Of a DNA stretch of 20,688 bases, positions 1 through 7,969 are shown piece by piece (position 1 is the first letter of the stretch; the number at the start of each line of letters is the position of its first letter). The DNA comes from Bifidobacterium breve (GTDB taxonomy: Bacteria > Actinomycetota > Actinomycetes > S36-B12 > UBA5976). Under the pieces are notes generated by a model, which worked only from the letters and a program-made list of their open reading frames with translations, searched no databases and was not told the origin of the DNA. The stretch covers positions 1 through 20,688 of the forward strand of contig CAMATO010000010.1 of assembly GCA_945861165.1 (NCBI GenBank). The letters are read 5' to 3'. The position numbers were made by a program, and so were the translations under genes.

Positions 1-20
1 ATTTGCGAATAAAGTTTGCC

Positions 21-46
21 TTATTACTTGGCTTCACAAGTAATAA
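21..46. promoter_or_regulatory. Perfect 10-bp inverted repeat in the leader of the purine permease gene
   Basis: The arms TTATTACTTG (21-30) and CAAGTAATAA (37-46) are exact reverse complements around a 6-nt spacer, GCTTCA. The repeat ends 4 nt before the Shine-Dalgarno-like AGGAGGGG (50-57) of the permease at 71. No T-run follows, so it does not look like an intrinsic terminator. It could be a DNA operator for a dimeric repressor or an RNA hairpin in the 5' UTR. I see no purine-riboswitch core in the 70 nt available, and the promoter probably lies outside the window. Confidence 0.6.
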
Positions 47-70
47 ATCAGGAGGGGAAAAAACTAGCTA

Positions 71-1510
71 ATGGCAACATTGGATTCATATTTCCAAATT
101 AAGAAAAGAAAATCCAGCGTAAGTCAAGAAGTCCGTGGTGGGCTTGTTACATACCTAACAATGGCCTACATAGTTGTACTAAATCCGCTGATCTTGGGAT
201 TCACACAAGATGTCAACGGTAAATTCCTGGGTGGCGGAGAAGCACCTAATTTGGCAGCAATCGCAGCAGCAACTGCGTTAGTTGCAGGAATTTTAACCAT
301 ATTGATGGGGGCTGTTGCTAATTTTCCATTAGCTCTAGCAACTGGCCTAGGCATCAATGCATTCGTCGCCAGAATCGCTGCAGGCTATATGCCGTGGGAT
401 CAAGTAATGGGCTTAGTGGTGTTGGAAGGAATTATCATCACCATCGCAGTTCTTACTGGTTTCCGCGTTGCAGTATTTAAAGCTGTACCAACTCAATTAA
501 AAATAGCTATCTCCGTTGGTATTGGTTTATTCATCGCGCTAATTGGTTTAGTGGATGCAGGATTTGTTCGCCGCACTCAATCTGGACCAGTTCCAGTTGA
601 ACTAGGCGCAGGCGGAAACCTTGTTGGATGGCCAGTAGTGGTCTTCATCTTTGGTTTGCTCTTGATCGCATTCTTGTATGCACGCAAAACAAAAGGTGCA
701 ATCTTAATCGGAGTTCTTTCAGCAACAGTGCTTGCTGTAATTCTAGAATCCGTTTACAAGATTGGACCACTATTTACAGCCCCAGACAAAGTCAACCCAA
801 GTGGTTGGAATTTGAATGTGCCATCAATCCCAAGTTCAATAATTGCAACACCTGACTTTGGATTAATTGGTCAATTCGATTTGTTTGGTGGATTTGCAAC
901 TGCAGGATTCTTAACTGCAGCATTGCTAGTTTTCACATTGCTAATCACTGACTTCTTCGACACCATGGGCACAATGACTGCCATTGGTGCAGAAGCAGGA
1001 CTTTCTGATAGCAAAGGAAACGTAGAAAATGCTGACCGAATCTTGTTAGTCGATTCAATTGCAGCTATGGCTGGCGGTGCAAGTGGTATTTCTTCAAATA
1101 CTTCTTACATCGAATCAGCATCAGGTGTGGGCGAAGGCGCTCGCACAGGATTAGCAAGCATCGTTACCGGAATTGCATTCTTGTTGACAACATTCTTGTC
1201 ACCATTAGTTGCATTAGTTCCTTACGAAGCCGCAACCCCAGCATTGCTCATCGTTGGTTTCTTAATGATGACGCAAATTAAAGACATTGACTGGACCGAT
1301 GTAACAATCGCGCTTCCAGCATTCTTAACAATCATCTTGATGCCATTTACTTACTCAATTGCGGTAGGTATGGGTGCAGGATTTGTTACTCATGTTGTAT
1401 TAAAAGTCGCTGTAGGCAAATCAAAAACCATTCACCCATTGCTATGGGTAGTGGCTGGCGCCTTCGTGGTTTATTTTGCAACATCTCCGATTAGAGATCT
1501 ACTCGGATAA
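71..1510 (+). CDS. NCS2-family purine base permease (AzgA/PbuG type)
   Basis: This is a 479-residue polytopic inner-membrane protein, a normal length for the AzgA/PbuG (hypoxanthine/guanine/adenine) branch of the NCS2 permeases. The N-terminus (EVRGGLVTYLTMAYIVVLNP, about residues 20-39) and the central block around TDFFDTMGTMTAIGAEAGL, followed by GGASGISSNTSYIESASG, are characteristic of that branch. About 12-14 hydrophobic segments span the rest. By family knowledge it moves purine bases with protons. The ATG at 71 follows AGGAGGGG (50-57) with a rather long gap of about 13 nt, and no better start is visible. It is monocistronic within the window and ends at a strong terminator. Next to purine salvage genes it probably takes up, or exports surplus, hypoxanthine/guanine; the exact substrate cannot be read from sequence. 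Confidence 0.9.
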   Translation: MATLDSYFQIKKRKSSVSQEVRGGLVTYLTMAYIVVLNPLILGFTQDVNGKFLGGGEAPNLAAIAAATALVAGILTILMGAVANFPLALATGLGINAFVARIAAGYMPWDQVMGLVVLEGIIITIAVLTGFRVAVFKAVPTQLKIAISVGIGLFIALIGLVDAGFVRRTQSGPVPVELGAGGNLVGWPVVVFIFGLLLIAFLYARKTKGAILIGVLSATVLAVILESVYKIGPLFTAPDKVNPSGWNLNVPSIPSSIIATPDFGLIGQFDLFGGFATAGFLTAALLVFTLLITDFFDTMGTMTAIGAEAGLSDSKGNVENADRILLVDSIAAMAGGASGISSNTSYIESASGVGEGARTGLASIVTGIAFLLTTFLSPLVALVPYEAATPALLIVGFLMMTQIKDIDWTDVTIALPAFLTIILMPFTYSIAVGMGAGFVTHVVLKVAVGKSKTIHPLLWVVAGAFVVYFATSPIRDLLG

Positions 1511-1523
1511 TGTCCTAGGAAAT

Positions 1524-1559
1524 AAAAATAAGGGCCAGAGAAATCTGGCCCTTATTTTT
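1524..1559. terminator. Bidirectional intrinsic terminator between the NCS2 permease and guaB1
   Basis: The arm at 1524-1539 (AAAAATAAGGGCCAGA) pairs perfectly over 16 bp with 1544-1559 around a GAAA loop (1540-1543). The G/C-rich core GGGCCAGA is flanked by an A-run on one side and a T-run on the other, so each strand carries a stem followed by a U-tract. It lies 13 nt after the permease stop and 8 nt beyond the guaB1 stop on the other strand, so it serves both convergent genes. Confidence 0.93.
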
Positions 1560-1567
1560 TTATTCTT

Positions 1568-3004
1568 TTAACTATTCCAAGAGGTATATAAAGGTCTGCC
1601 TTCGGCATAACCTGCTGCTGATTGAATTCCGACCACAGCTTTTTCTGCAAACTCGCTAATAGTTTTAGCCCCTGCGTAGGTAAAGGAAGAGCGCAGTCCG
1701 GCAATTATTTCATCAACTAAATCTTCTACCCCTGGTCGATTTGGATCTAAATACATTCTCGAAGTTGAAATACCTTCATCAAACAATGATTTTCGTGCCC
1801 TATCGAATGCATCTTCTCCACTGGTTCGCGCAGCAACTGCTCGAGCCGAAGCCATCCCAAAAGATTCTTTAAATAATTTTCCTGCGGCATCTTTTTGTAA
1901 ATCACCTGGAGACTCATAAGTTCCAGCAAACCAAGAACCGATCATTACATGTGATGCGCCAGCTGCCAAAGCCAATGCCACATCGCGAGGATGTCTAACA
2001 CCACCATCAGCCCAAACTGTTTTACCATATTTTTTTGCCTCAGCTGAACATTCCAGAACTGCAGAAAATTGTGGTCTGCCCACACCTGTTTGCATACGAG
2101 TGGTGCACATTGCACCTGGACCAACCCCAACTTTAATAATGTCTGCACCGGCTTCAATTAAAGCTTTAACACCTGCTGCAGTTACTACGTTTCCTGCCAC
2201 AATTGGAACCTTAGGATTTAAGGCTTTAATGGCAATCAATGCTTCAATCATTTTCTTTTGGTGACCGTGTGCCGTGTCAACTACTAACACATCGGCTCCT
2301 GCTTTGATAATTTTTTCAGCTCTTGCTGCTACATCACCATTTATTCCCACAGCTACAGCAATTATTAATTTTCCATTTTTATCTAAAGCTGGTTTATATA
2401 AACTTGCTCTCAGTGCCCCGATTTTGGTCAAGATACCTAAAAGTTTGCCATCTTTTGCCACCACTGGAGCAAGTTTTGTTCGGTTGTCATTCAAATAATC
2501 AAATGCTTCTCGTGGTGAAAGTTCTTGGGTGATAGTAATTAGTTCTTTACTCATCACTTGATTTACTTGAGTAAATCGATCAACTTCTGCGCAGTCTTCT
2601 TCCGTAACAATGCCAATTGGTTTGCCATTTTCTACCACAACTACAGCACCGTGGGCGCGCTTATGAATAATGCCCATGGCATCGGCCACGGTTTGATCTG
2701 GACTAAGAGTTAAAGGTGTGTCATAAAAAGTGTTTCTACTTTTAACCCAATCGACAATTTCAGTAATAACTGCTAGCGGCACATCTTGTGGAATTACCAC
2801 CAAACCACCACGGCGAGCAATAGTTTCGGCCATTCTGCGACCAGAAATTGCGGTCATATTGGCCACCACCAAAGGAATAGTGGTACCGGTTAAATCATGT
2901 GCAGCTAAATCAACATCGACTCGGGAGGTTAAATCAGAATGACTTGGCACCATGAACACATCGTCATAGGTCAGATCATAAGAAGGTTCATTTAAAAAGC
3001 GCAC
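1568..3004 (-). CDS. guaB1: GuaB1-type IMPDH/GMP reductase family enzyme with CBS domains (probable GMP reductase)
   Basis: The protein has 478 residues if it starts at GTG 3004 (VRFLNEPSYDLTYDDVFMVP), the usual length and N-terminus of actinobacterial GuaB1. It has an IMPDH/GMPR TIM barrel interrupted by a CBS pair at about residues 94-206. The active-site loop GAMCTTRMQTGVGRPQ carries Cys300, and the TGVG-x-PQ form resembles GMP reductases more than IMP dehydrogenases. Mycobacterial GuaB1 has been reported to be a CBS-containing GMP reductase (NADPH-dependent GMP to IMP plus ammonia), so I infer that role here, with nucleotide control through the CBS pair. In-frame coding reaches back to 3121, but that would overlap the divergent PNP start; GTG 3010 is an alternative. 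No clear Shine-Dalgarno is seen, and a TAAACT box at 3018-3013 would fit a leaderless message. Confidence 0.88.
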   Translation of the reverse strand: MRFLNEPSYDLTYDDVFMVPSHSDLTSRVDVDLAAHDLTGTTIPLVVANMTAISGRRMAETIARRGGLVVIPQDVPLAVITEIVDWVKSRNTFYDTPLTLSPDQTVADAMGIIHKRAHGAVVVVENGKPIGIVTEEDCAEVDRFTQVNQVMSKELITITQELSPREAFDYLNDNRTKLAPVVAKDGKLLGILTKIGALRASLYKPALDKNGKLIIAVAVGINGDVAARAEKIIKAGADVLVVDTAHGHQKKMIEALIAIKALNPKVPIVAGNVVTAAGVKALIEAGADIIKVGVGPGAMCTTRMQTGVGRPQFSAVLECSAEAKKYGKTVWADGGVRHPRDVALALAAGASHVMIGSWFAGTYESPGDLQKDAAGKLFKESFGMASARAVAARTSGEDAFDRARKSLFDEGISTSRMYLDPNRPGVEDLVDEIIAGLRSSFTYAGAKTISEFAEKAVVGIQSAAGYAEGRPLYTSWNS

Positions 3005-3112
3005 AATCACAGAGTTTATGAGAGAACGGGTCTGTTTGCGAGATTGGACACTTTTCTTACGCTTAAGCCAATGGCTTTCCTTCTCTATATATATAAGTAG
3101 TAGCGTTACTGC
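3005..3112. promoter_or_regulatory. Divergent promoter region between guaB1 and punA
   Basis: About 108 bp separate the two divergent starts. On the plus strand an AT-run at 3086-3097 contains TATATA (3086-3091) and TATAAG (3092-3097). TTAAGC at 3063-3068 lies 17 bp before the first, giving a plausible though poor -35/-10 pair, and transcription would start only a few nt before the GTG at 3113. On the minus strand TAAACT (3018-3013) sits 8 nt before GTG 3004. The boxes are weak matches assigned by eye. Co-regulation of PNP and GMP reductase from this region is inference. Confidence 0.45.
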
Positions 3113-3910
3113 GTGAACCAAGACCCTTATGAACTAGCAAAAGCCTCCGCAGCCAAATTAGCTGAAATAACCAAAATCGCTCAACATGATGTGTTAGTTG
3201 TTTTAGGTTCTGGGTGGACTCCTGCAGTTGAAGCTTTAGGTAAACCGGATGCAGAAATTACTGTCACTGATTTACCAGGATTTAGTGCTCCTGCTGTGGC
3301 CGGTCACGCTGGAAAAATTAGAAGTGTAAAAGTTGGAAACTCACAAACCTTAATTCAAATGGGTCGAACCCATTATTACGAAGGTAAAGGAACAGCAGCA
3401 GTTGTTCACGCCGTGAGAACTGCAGTTGCAAGTGGTGTTAAAACAATAATTTTAACTAATGCTTGTGGTGGATTGAACCTTAAATGGAAACCTGGCACAC
3501 CAATTTTAATTAGAGATCACATCAACCTAACAGGTGCGACCCCGTTAGTTGGGCCACGATTTCTAGACGTAAGTGAGGTTTATTCCAAAAGGTTAAGAAA
3601 GATTGCTCAAGAAATTGATCCCACACTTGAGGAAGGTGTGTACGTACAATTTCATGGTCCTCAATACGAAACTCCTGCTGAAGTGCAAATGGCAATTAGA
3701 CTTGGTGGAGATTTAGTGGGAATGTCTACTGCTTTAGAAGCAATAGCGGCACGTGAAGCTCAAGCTGAAGTATTAGGAATTTCTATGGTCACAAATCCTG
3801 GTGCCGGGCTCACCGAAGAGCATTTAAATCACGAAGAAGTGTTAGCAGCTGGATTAGCTGCTGCTGCTCGAATGGGTGATTTGCTAAAGAAAGTTATTGA
3901 AAAACTGTGA
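3113..3910 (+). CDS. punA: Purine nucleoside phosphorylase, trimeric (PNP-I, 6-oxopurine type)
   Basis: This 265-residue enzyme reversibly phosphorolyses inosine, guanosine and their deoxy forms to base plus (deoxy)ribose 1-phosphate. Visible motifs are the phosphate-binding LGSGW (31-35), GRTHYYEG (84-91, His87), NACGG (116-120), GPQYETPAE (182-190, Glu186), GMST (203-206) and VTNPGAG (226-232). Glu186 and Asn228 match the Glu/Asn pair that makes trimeric PNPs prefer 6-oxopurines, so adenosine would have to be deaminated first, consistent with add in the same window. It starts at GTG 3113 with no convincing Shine-Dalgarno, just after an AT-rich -10 region. The stop overlaps the next start by 4 nt (GTGA). 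The deoD-pmmB order matches what I recall from Mycobacterium. Confidence 0.93.
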   Translation: MNQDPYELAKASAAKLAEITKIAQHDVLVVLGSGWTPAVEALGKPDAEITVTDLPGFSAPAVAGHAGKIRSVKVGNSQTLIQMGRTHYYEGKGTAAVVHAVRTAVASGVKTIILTNACGGLNLKWKPGTPILIRDHINLTGATPLVGPRFLDVSEVYSKRLRKIAQEIDPTLEEGVYVQFHGPQYETPAEVQMAIRLGGDLVGMSTALEAIAAREAQAEVLGISMVTNPGAGLTEEHLNHEEVLAAGLAAAARMGDLLKKVIEKL

Positions 3911-5541
3911 GTGAAATTTTAATCAGTTTAGCTAAAAATTGGGCTGAGCATGATCCGGATACAAAAACAAAACAACAAGTTTTAGATTTAATTAAAGATA
4001 ACGATATTGATAAATTAACTTCACTTTTCTCAGGTGACCTAGAATTTGGAACAGCTGGATTAAGATCAGAAATTGGTCCCGGACAATCTCGCATGAATCG
4101 TGCTGTTGTAATACGTGCTACCTATGGTCTTTGCCAGTATTTATTAAATAAATATCCCAATAAGAAACCTAAATTAATCGTGGGAAATGATGCTCGTCAT
4201 ATGTCTGATCACTTCGCCCAAGACGTGTGTGGTGTTGCAGTTTCACTTGGATTAGAAGTATTTAGATTGCCCTCCAATCTTCCTACCCCAGTTTTAGCTT
4301 TTGGAGTAAGACACATTGGAGCAGATGCTGGAGTCATGATTACTGCATCACACAATCCCCCACAAGATAACGGTTACAAAGTTTATGATCATCTTGGTGC
4401 TGGAATTATTCCACCGATGGATAAAGAAATTGCCCAACTAATTAAATCCGCACCAATGGCTGATGAAATAAAATTAGGTGCCGGTTGGAATGAAATAGAT
4501 ATCACTAAACAATATCAACAACGCGCTGCCCAACTTGTTAATAACAATTATGGTCAAATCAAAGTTGCTTTTACGCCAATGCATGGTGTTGGTCAAGAAA
4601 CATTCGATGCGTGCATGAAAGAAGCAGGATTTAATCCGTCAATAAATGTTGCAGAACAAACTAAGCCAGATCCAGATTTTCCCACTGTTTCTTTTCCAAA
4701 CCCAGAAGAACCAGGAGCAATGGACTTACTGCTTGCGCTGGCCCAAACAATAGACGCAGATGTGGCAATTGCTAATGATCCAGATGCAGACCGCTGCGCT
4801 GTGGCAGTTCCAGAAAAAGGAAACTGGAAAGTATTAAGTGGTGATGAATTAGGATTTTTATTGGCTTGGTGGATGATTGAAAAATCTAAATTAACTAATG
4901 TGCCACTTCGTGGTCAAATGGTGGCTTCAATAGTATCGAGCTCACTTGTCCCCAAAATGGCGCAAGCACATGGCCTGAAAGGTGCCAGTACTTTAACTGG
5001 AGTTAAATGGATGGGCCATTTAGATGAACTAATTTTTGGTTATGAAGAAGCCATTGGTTATTGCACAGATCCAGATTTTGTTAGAGATAAAGATGGCATC
5101 ACTGCTGCACTAAGAGTTGTAGAAATGATCTCATACTTAAAACAAAATAATAATTCTGTGACTGGAATTCTAAATGAAATTTATCAAGAATTTGGGGTGC
5201 ACTTAACCAAACAATTAAGTTTTAGATTTGCTTCTGTATCTGAAGCTATCAAAATTACTCAGAAACTAATTTCTGATTCGCCCACAAAAATTGGTGAATT
5301 TAATGTAGAAAAAGTAGAAGATATGAATAATGGCATTGATGGCTTGCCACCAACCTCAGGAATTAGATTAACGACAAAAAATGGAAGAATAATCGTTCGA
5401 CCAAGCGGCACGGAACCAAAATTAAAATGCTATCTAGAAGTAATTACCAAGCCAGGTAATCCTCAAACAAATCAGGCCATTGCCATTCAAGAATTAGATT
5501 CTTTGGCTAAATCCGTGCACCAATTACTCACGACTATTTAA
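3907..5541 (+). CDS. pmmB: Alpha-D-phosphohexomutase family enzyme, probable phosphopentomutase (PmmB/PGM2-like)
   Basis: The protein has 544 residues with all hallmarks of the family: phosphoserine loop TASHNPPQDNGYK (146-158, Ser148), metal-binding DPDADR (291-296), sugar-binding GYEEAIGY (378-385) and phosphate-binding RPSGTEPK (498-505). The GYEEAIG form and the length match the PGM2 branch, whose human member interconverts pentose 1- and 5-phosphates. The gene sits directly between PNP (which makes pentose 1-phosphate) and DeoC (which uses deoxyribose 5-phosphate), with a 4-nt overlap to PNP. Phosphopentomutase is therefore the most economical role, and no DeoB-type mutase occurs in this window. 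Activity on hexose or mannose phosphates is not excluded. It starts at GTG 3907 and is probably translationally coupled. Confidence 0.88.
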   Translation: MSEILISLAKNWAEHDPDTKTKQQVLDLIKDNDIDKLTSLFSGDLEFGTAGLRSEIGPGQSRMNRAVVIRATYGLCQYLLNKYPNKKPKLIVGNDARHMSDHFAQDVCGVAVSLGLEVFRLPSNLPTPVLAFGVRHIGADAGVMITASHNPPQDNGYKVYDHLGAGIIPPMDKEIAQLIKSAPMADEIKLGAGWNEIDITKQYQQRAAQLVNNNYGQIKVAFTPMHGVGQETFDACMKEAGFNPSINVAEQTKPDPDFPTVSFPNPEEPGAMDLLLALAQTIDADVAIANDPDADRCAVAVPEKGNWKVLSGDELGFLLAWWMIEKSKLTNVPLRGQMVASIVSSSLVPKMAQAHGLKGASTLTGVKWMGHLDELIFGYEEAIGYCTDPDFVRDKDGITAALRVVEMISYLKQNNNSVTGILNEIYQEFGVHLTKQLSFRFASVSEAIKITQKLISDSPTKIGEFNVEKVEDMNNGIDGLPPTSGIRLTTKNGRIIVRPSGTEPKLKCYLEVITKPGNPQTNQAIAIQELDSLAKSVHQLLTTI

Positions 5542-5570
5542 ACTTTCTACCGATTAGATACGCTGTATTC

Positions 5571-6533
5571 GTGCTCAAAGACGATCCGTTAGTACTCCCC
5601 TCTTTTCTTCGCGATACCACCAATAGTGATTCTGCACTTAAAAAATTTTTAAATGGCCTTTCTGGAGTAGACACGGTTGGGGTGGAAGAACGAGTAGCAA
5701 AATTAGGAACTCGTTCAATTAAAACCACAGCCAAAGCAGAAGGTATTGATCTTGCTATTCGCATGATTGATTTAACAACCTTGGAAGGCATGGACACCAA
5801 AGGCAAAGTTAAATCACTTTGTGCCAAAGCAAAGAGACCAGATCCACTCGATTCAACTGTGCCAAGTGTGGCTGCAGTTTGTGTTTACAGTGATTTAGTT
5901 GGGATTGCAAAAGAAAACTTAATTGGAACAAACATTAAAGTTGCCGCAGTTGCAACTGGTTTTCCATCTGGTCGAATTTCATTAGCAGCCAAATTGCAAG
6001 ATACTGCAGATGCAGTTTCACAAGGGGCCGACGAAATTGACATGGTTATAGATCGAGGTGCATTTCATGAAGGAAGATTTCTAGATATTTATGATCAGAT
6101 TCAATCAATCAAACGAGCTTGCCAGGCAGCACATTTGAAAGTGATTCTAGAAACAGGCGAATTGAAAACCTATGACAATGTGAAGAAAGCTTCTTGGATT
6201 GCCATGTTGGCTGGAGCCGATTTTATTAAGACTTCCACTGGGAAAGTTCAACCCGCTGCTACTTTGCCGGTAACTCTGGTCATGTTGCAGGCCATAAGAG
6301 ATTTTGAAATTGCAACCCATCGAAGAATTGGGATGAAACCAGCAGGCGGTATCAAGACCACTAAAGATGCTATGAAATATTTGGTTTTAATCAAAGAAAC
6401 TTTAGGTGATAATTGGATGAACCCAAACATGTTTAGATTCGGTGCCTCAAGTTTATTAAATGATCTTTTAATGCAAAGACAAAAAATGAAAAATGGTGCC
6501 TATTCTGGCTCCGATTATGTGACGGTGGACTAA
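5571..6533 (+). CDS. deoC: Deoxyribose-phosphate aldolase, long (animal-like) form
   Basis: It cleaves 2-deoxyribose 5-phosphate to glyceraldehyde 3-phosphate and acetaldehyde. The Schiff-base lysine is in DFIKTSTGK (Lys220), the second lysine in KPAGGIKTTKDA (Lys256) and the catalytic Asp in EIDMVID (Asp157). At 320 residues it is well above the roughly 220-260 of most bacterial DeoC proteins. It carries an N-terminal extension of about 60-95 residues and a C-terminal segment (GDNWMNPNMFRFGASSLLND) typical of human DERA and its bacterial relatives. The GTG start at 5571 lies 29 nt after pmmB, and its stop overlaps the next ATG by 1 nt (TAATG). No good Shine-Dalgarno is visible. Function is secure from the motifs and context. 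Confidence 0.95.
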   Translation: MLKDDPLVLPSFLRDTTNSDSALKKFLNGLSGVDTVGVEERVAKLGTRSIKTTAKAEGIDLAIRMIDLTTLEGMDTKGKVKSLCAKAKRPDPLDSTVPSVAAVCVYSDLVGIAKENLIGTNIKVAAVATGFPSGRISLAAKLQDTADAVSQGADEIDMVIDRGAFHEGRFLDIYDQIQSIKRACQAAHLKVILETGELKTYDNVKKASWIAMLAGADFIKTSTGKVQPAATLPVTLVMLQAIRDFEIATHRRIGMKPAGGIKTTKDAMKYLVLIKETLGDNWMNPNMFRFGASSLLNDLLMQRQKMKNGAYSGSDYVTVD

Positions 6534-7969
6534 TGGTTTTTGAATACGCTCCAGCCCCAGAGTCAACTAAAGTTGTTAATCTAAAAACTAATTACGAACT
6601 ATTTATTGATGGAAAATTCGTTAAAAGTAAAAATGGTTCAACATATAAGACTATTAATCCGGCTACCGAGGAAGTTCTTGCCGAGATAGTTGAAGCAAGT
6701 TCGGAAGATATTGATTATGCCGTGAATTCTGCCCGTAAAGCATTTAAATCTTGGTCCAAGCTAACTGGTGCAGAACGAGGAAAATATCTTTATCGCATCG
6801 CACGTTTAATTCAAGAAAGATCAAGGGAACTAGCGGTCCTTGAATCAATGAATAACGGAAAACCAATAAGGGAAAGTAGAGATATTGATATTCCTTTGGT
6901 TGCCGCACATTTCTTTCATTACGCAGGTTGGGCTGACAAACTTGATTACGTCGGTTTAGGTAAAAATCCACAACCACTTGGCGTCGCTGGACAAATTATT
7001 CCTTGGAATTTTCCACTGTTAATGCTGTCTTGGAAAATCGCACCCGCCCTTGCCGCAGGTAACACTGTGGTATTAAAACCTGCTGAAACCACACCTTTAA
7101 CAGCCTTACTATTTGCTGAAATATGTCAACAAGCTGAATTACCTGATGGCGTTGTAAATATTGTCACCGGCGCAGGAGAAACTGGAAGATTTTTAGTTGA
7201 ACATCCAGAAATCGACAAAGTTGCTTTCACTGGATCAACTGAAGTGGGCAGACTAATTGCACAAGCTGTGGCGGGTACAGATAAGAAAGTTACCTTAGAA
7301 CTTGGTGGCAAGGCTGCCAATATTGTTTTCGATGATGCTGCCATAGATCAAGCAGTAGAGGGTGTCATTAACGGTATTTTCTTTAACCAAGGTCATGTTT
7401 GTTGTGCCGGATCGAGATTACTATTACAAGAATCTATTTCTGATGAATTCTTGAATCTTCTTTACGAAAGAATGAAAACACTTCGCCTGGGAGATCCCTT
7501 AGACAAAAACACCGATATAGGTGCTATAAATTCTGCTGCACAATTAGCAAAAATTCATACTTTAACTCAAGCAGGGAAATCTGAAGGTGCACAAATGTGG
7601 AGTGCTCCGTGTGAAATTCCCGAAAAAGGTTTCTGGTTTGCTCCTACTGTGTTTACAAATGTTACTCTTTCGCACCAAATCGCACGTGAAGAAATTTTTG
7701 GTCCGGTATTAAGTGTCCTCACCTTTAGAACTCCCGATGAAGCAATCGAAAAAGCAAACAACACCCCATTTGGTTTAAGTGCAGGTATTTGGACTGAAAA
7801 AGGATCTCGAATTCTGGAAGTTGCACATCGTTTAAGAGCTGGTGTTATTTGGGCGAACACATTTAACAAATTTGATCCCACAAGTCCATTTGGTGGATAT
7901 AAAGAATCAGGTTACGGTCGTGAAGGCGGACGTCAAGGACTTGAGGCTTACCTGAAGGCGAGTAAATAA
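6533..7969 (+). CDS. NAD(P)-dependent aldehyde dehydrogenase, active half of a split ALDH16-like pair
   Basis: This is a complete 478-residue ALDH: IIPWNFP (155-161, Asn159), LKPAETTPL (181-189, Lys182), FTGSTEVG (232-239), LELGGK with general base Glu256, FNQGHVCCAGSR with nucleophile Cys290, and EEIFGPV near residue 387. It oxidises an aldehyde to an acid; just after deoC the likely substrate is the acetaldehyde released by DeoC, although this is inference. The ATG overlaps the deoC stop by one base, and the next gene, a truncated ALDH-like protein, begins at the very next base after this stop. The general architecture and the neighbour suggest the ALDH16 family, whose members normally carry both halves in one chain (see findings). 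Confidence 0.92.
   Translation: MVFEYAPAPESTKVVNLKTNYELFIDGKFVKSKNGSTYKTINPATEEVLAEIVEASSEDIDYAVNSARKAFKSWSKLTGAERGKYLYRIARLIQERSRELAVLESMNNGKPIRESRDIDIPLVAAHFFHYAGWADKLDYVGLGKNPQPLGVAGQIIPWNFPLLMLSWKIAPALAAGNTVVLKPAETTPLTALLFAEICQQAELPDGVVNIVTGAGETGRFLVEHPEIDKVAFTGSTEVGRLIAQAVAGTDKKVTLELGGKAANIVFDDAAIDQAVEGVINGIFFNQGHVCCAGSRLLLQESISDEFLNLLYERMKTLRLGDPLDKNTDIGAINSAAQLAKIHTLTQAGKSEGAQMWSAPCEIPEKGFWFAPTVFTNVTLSHQIAREEIFGPVLSVLTFRTPDEAIEKANNTPFGLSAGIWTEKGSRILEVAHRLRAGVIWANTFNKFDPTSPFGGYKESGYGREGGRQGLEAYLKASK

Noticed and set aside
15..70. PreQ1-type or purine riboswitch upstream of the NCS2 permease
   Set aside because: The A-rich AAAAAACTAG near the ATG recalls a preQ1-I tail, but the loop of the preceding hairpin is only 6 nt without the aptamer core, and no three-way purine aptamer fits the available leader.
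3005..3121. N-terminal extension of GuaB1 back to 3121
   Set aside because: The 39 extra residues are basic and lysine-rich, do not resemble GuaB1 N-termini, and would overlap the divergent PNP start; the conserved RFLN...YDLTYDDVF start fits GTG 3004.
7567..7881. Minus-strand open frame inside the ALDH gene
   Set aside because: It is an antisense shadow of a strongly conserved ALDH coding region, with no recognisable motif or ribosome-binding site.
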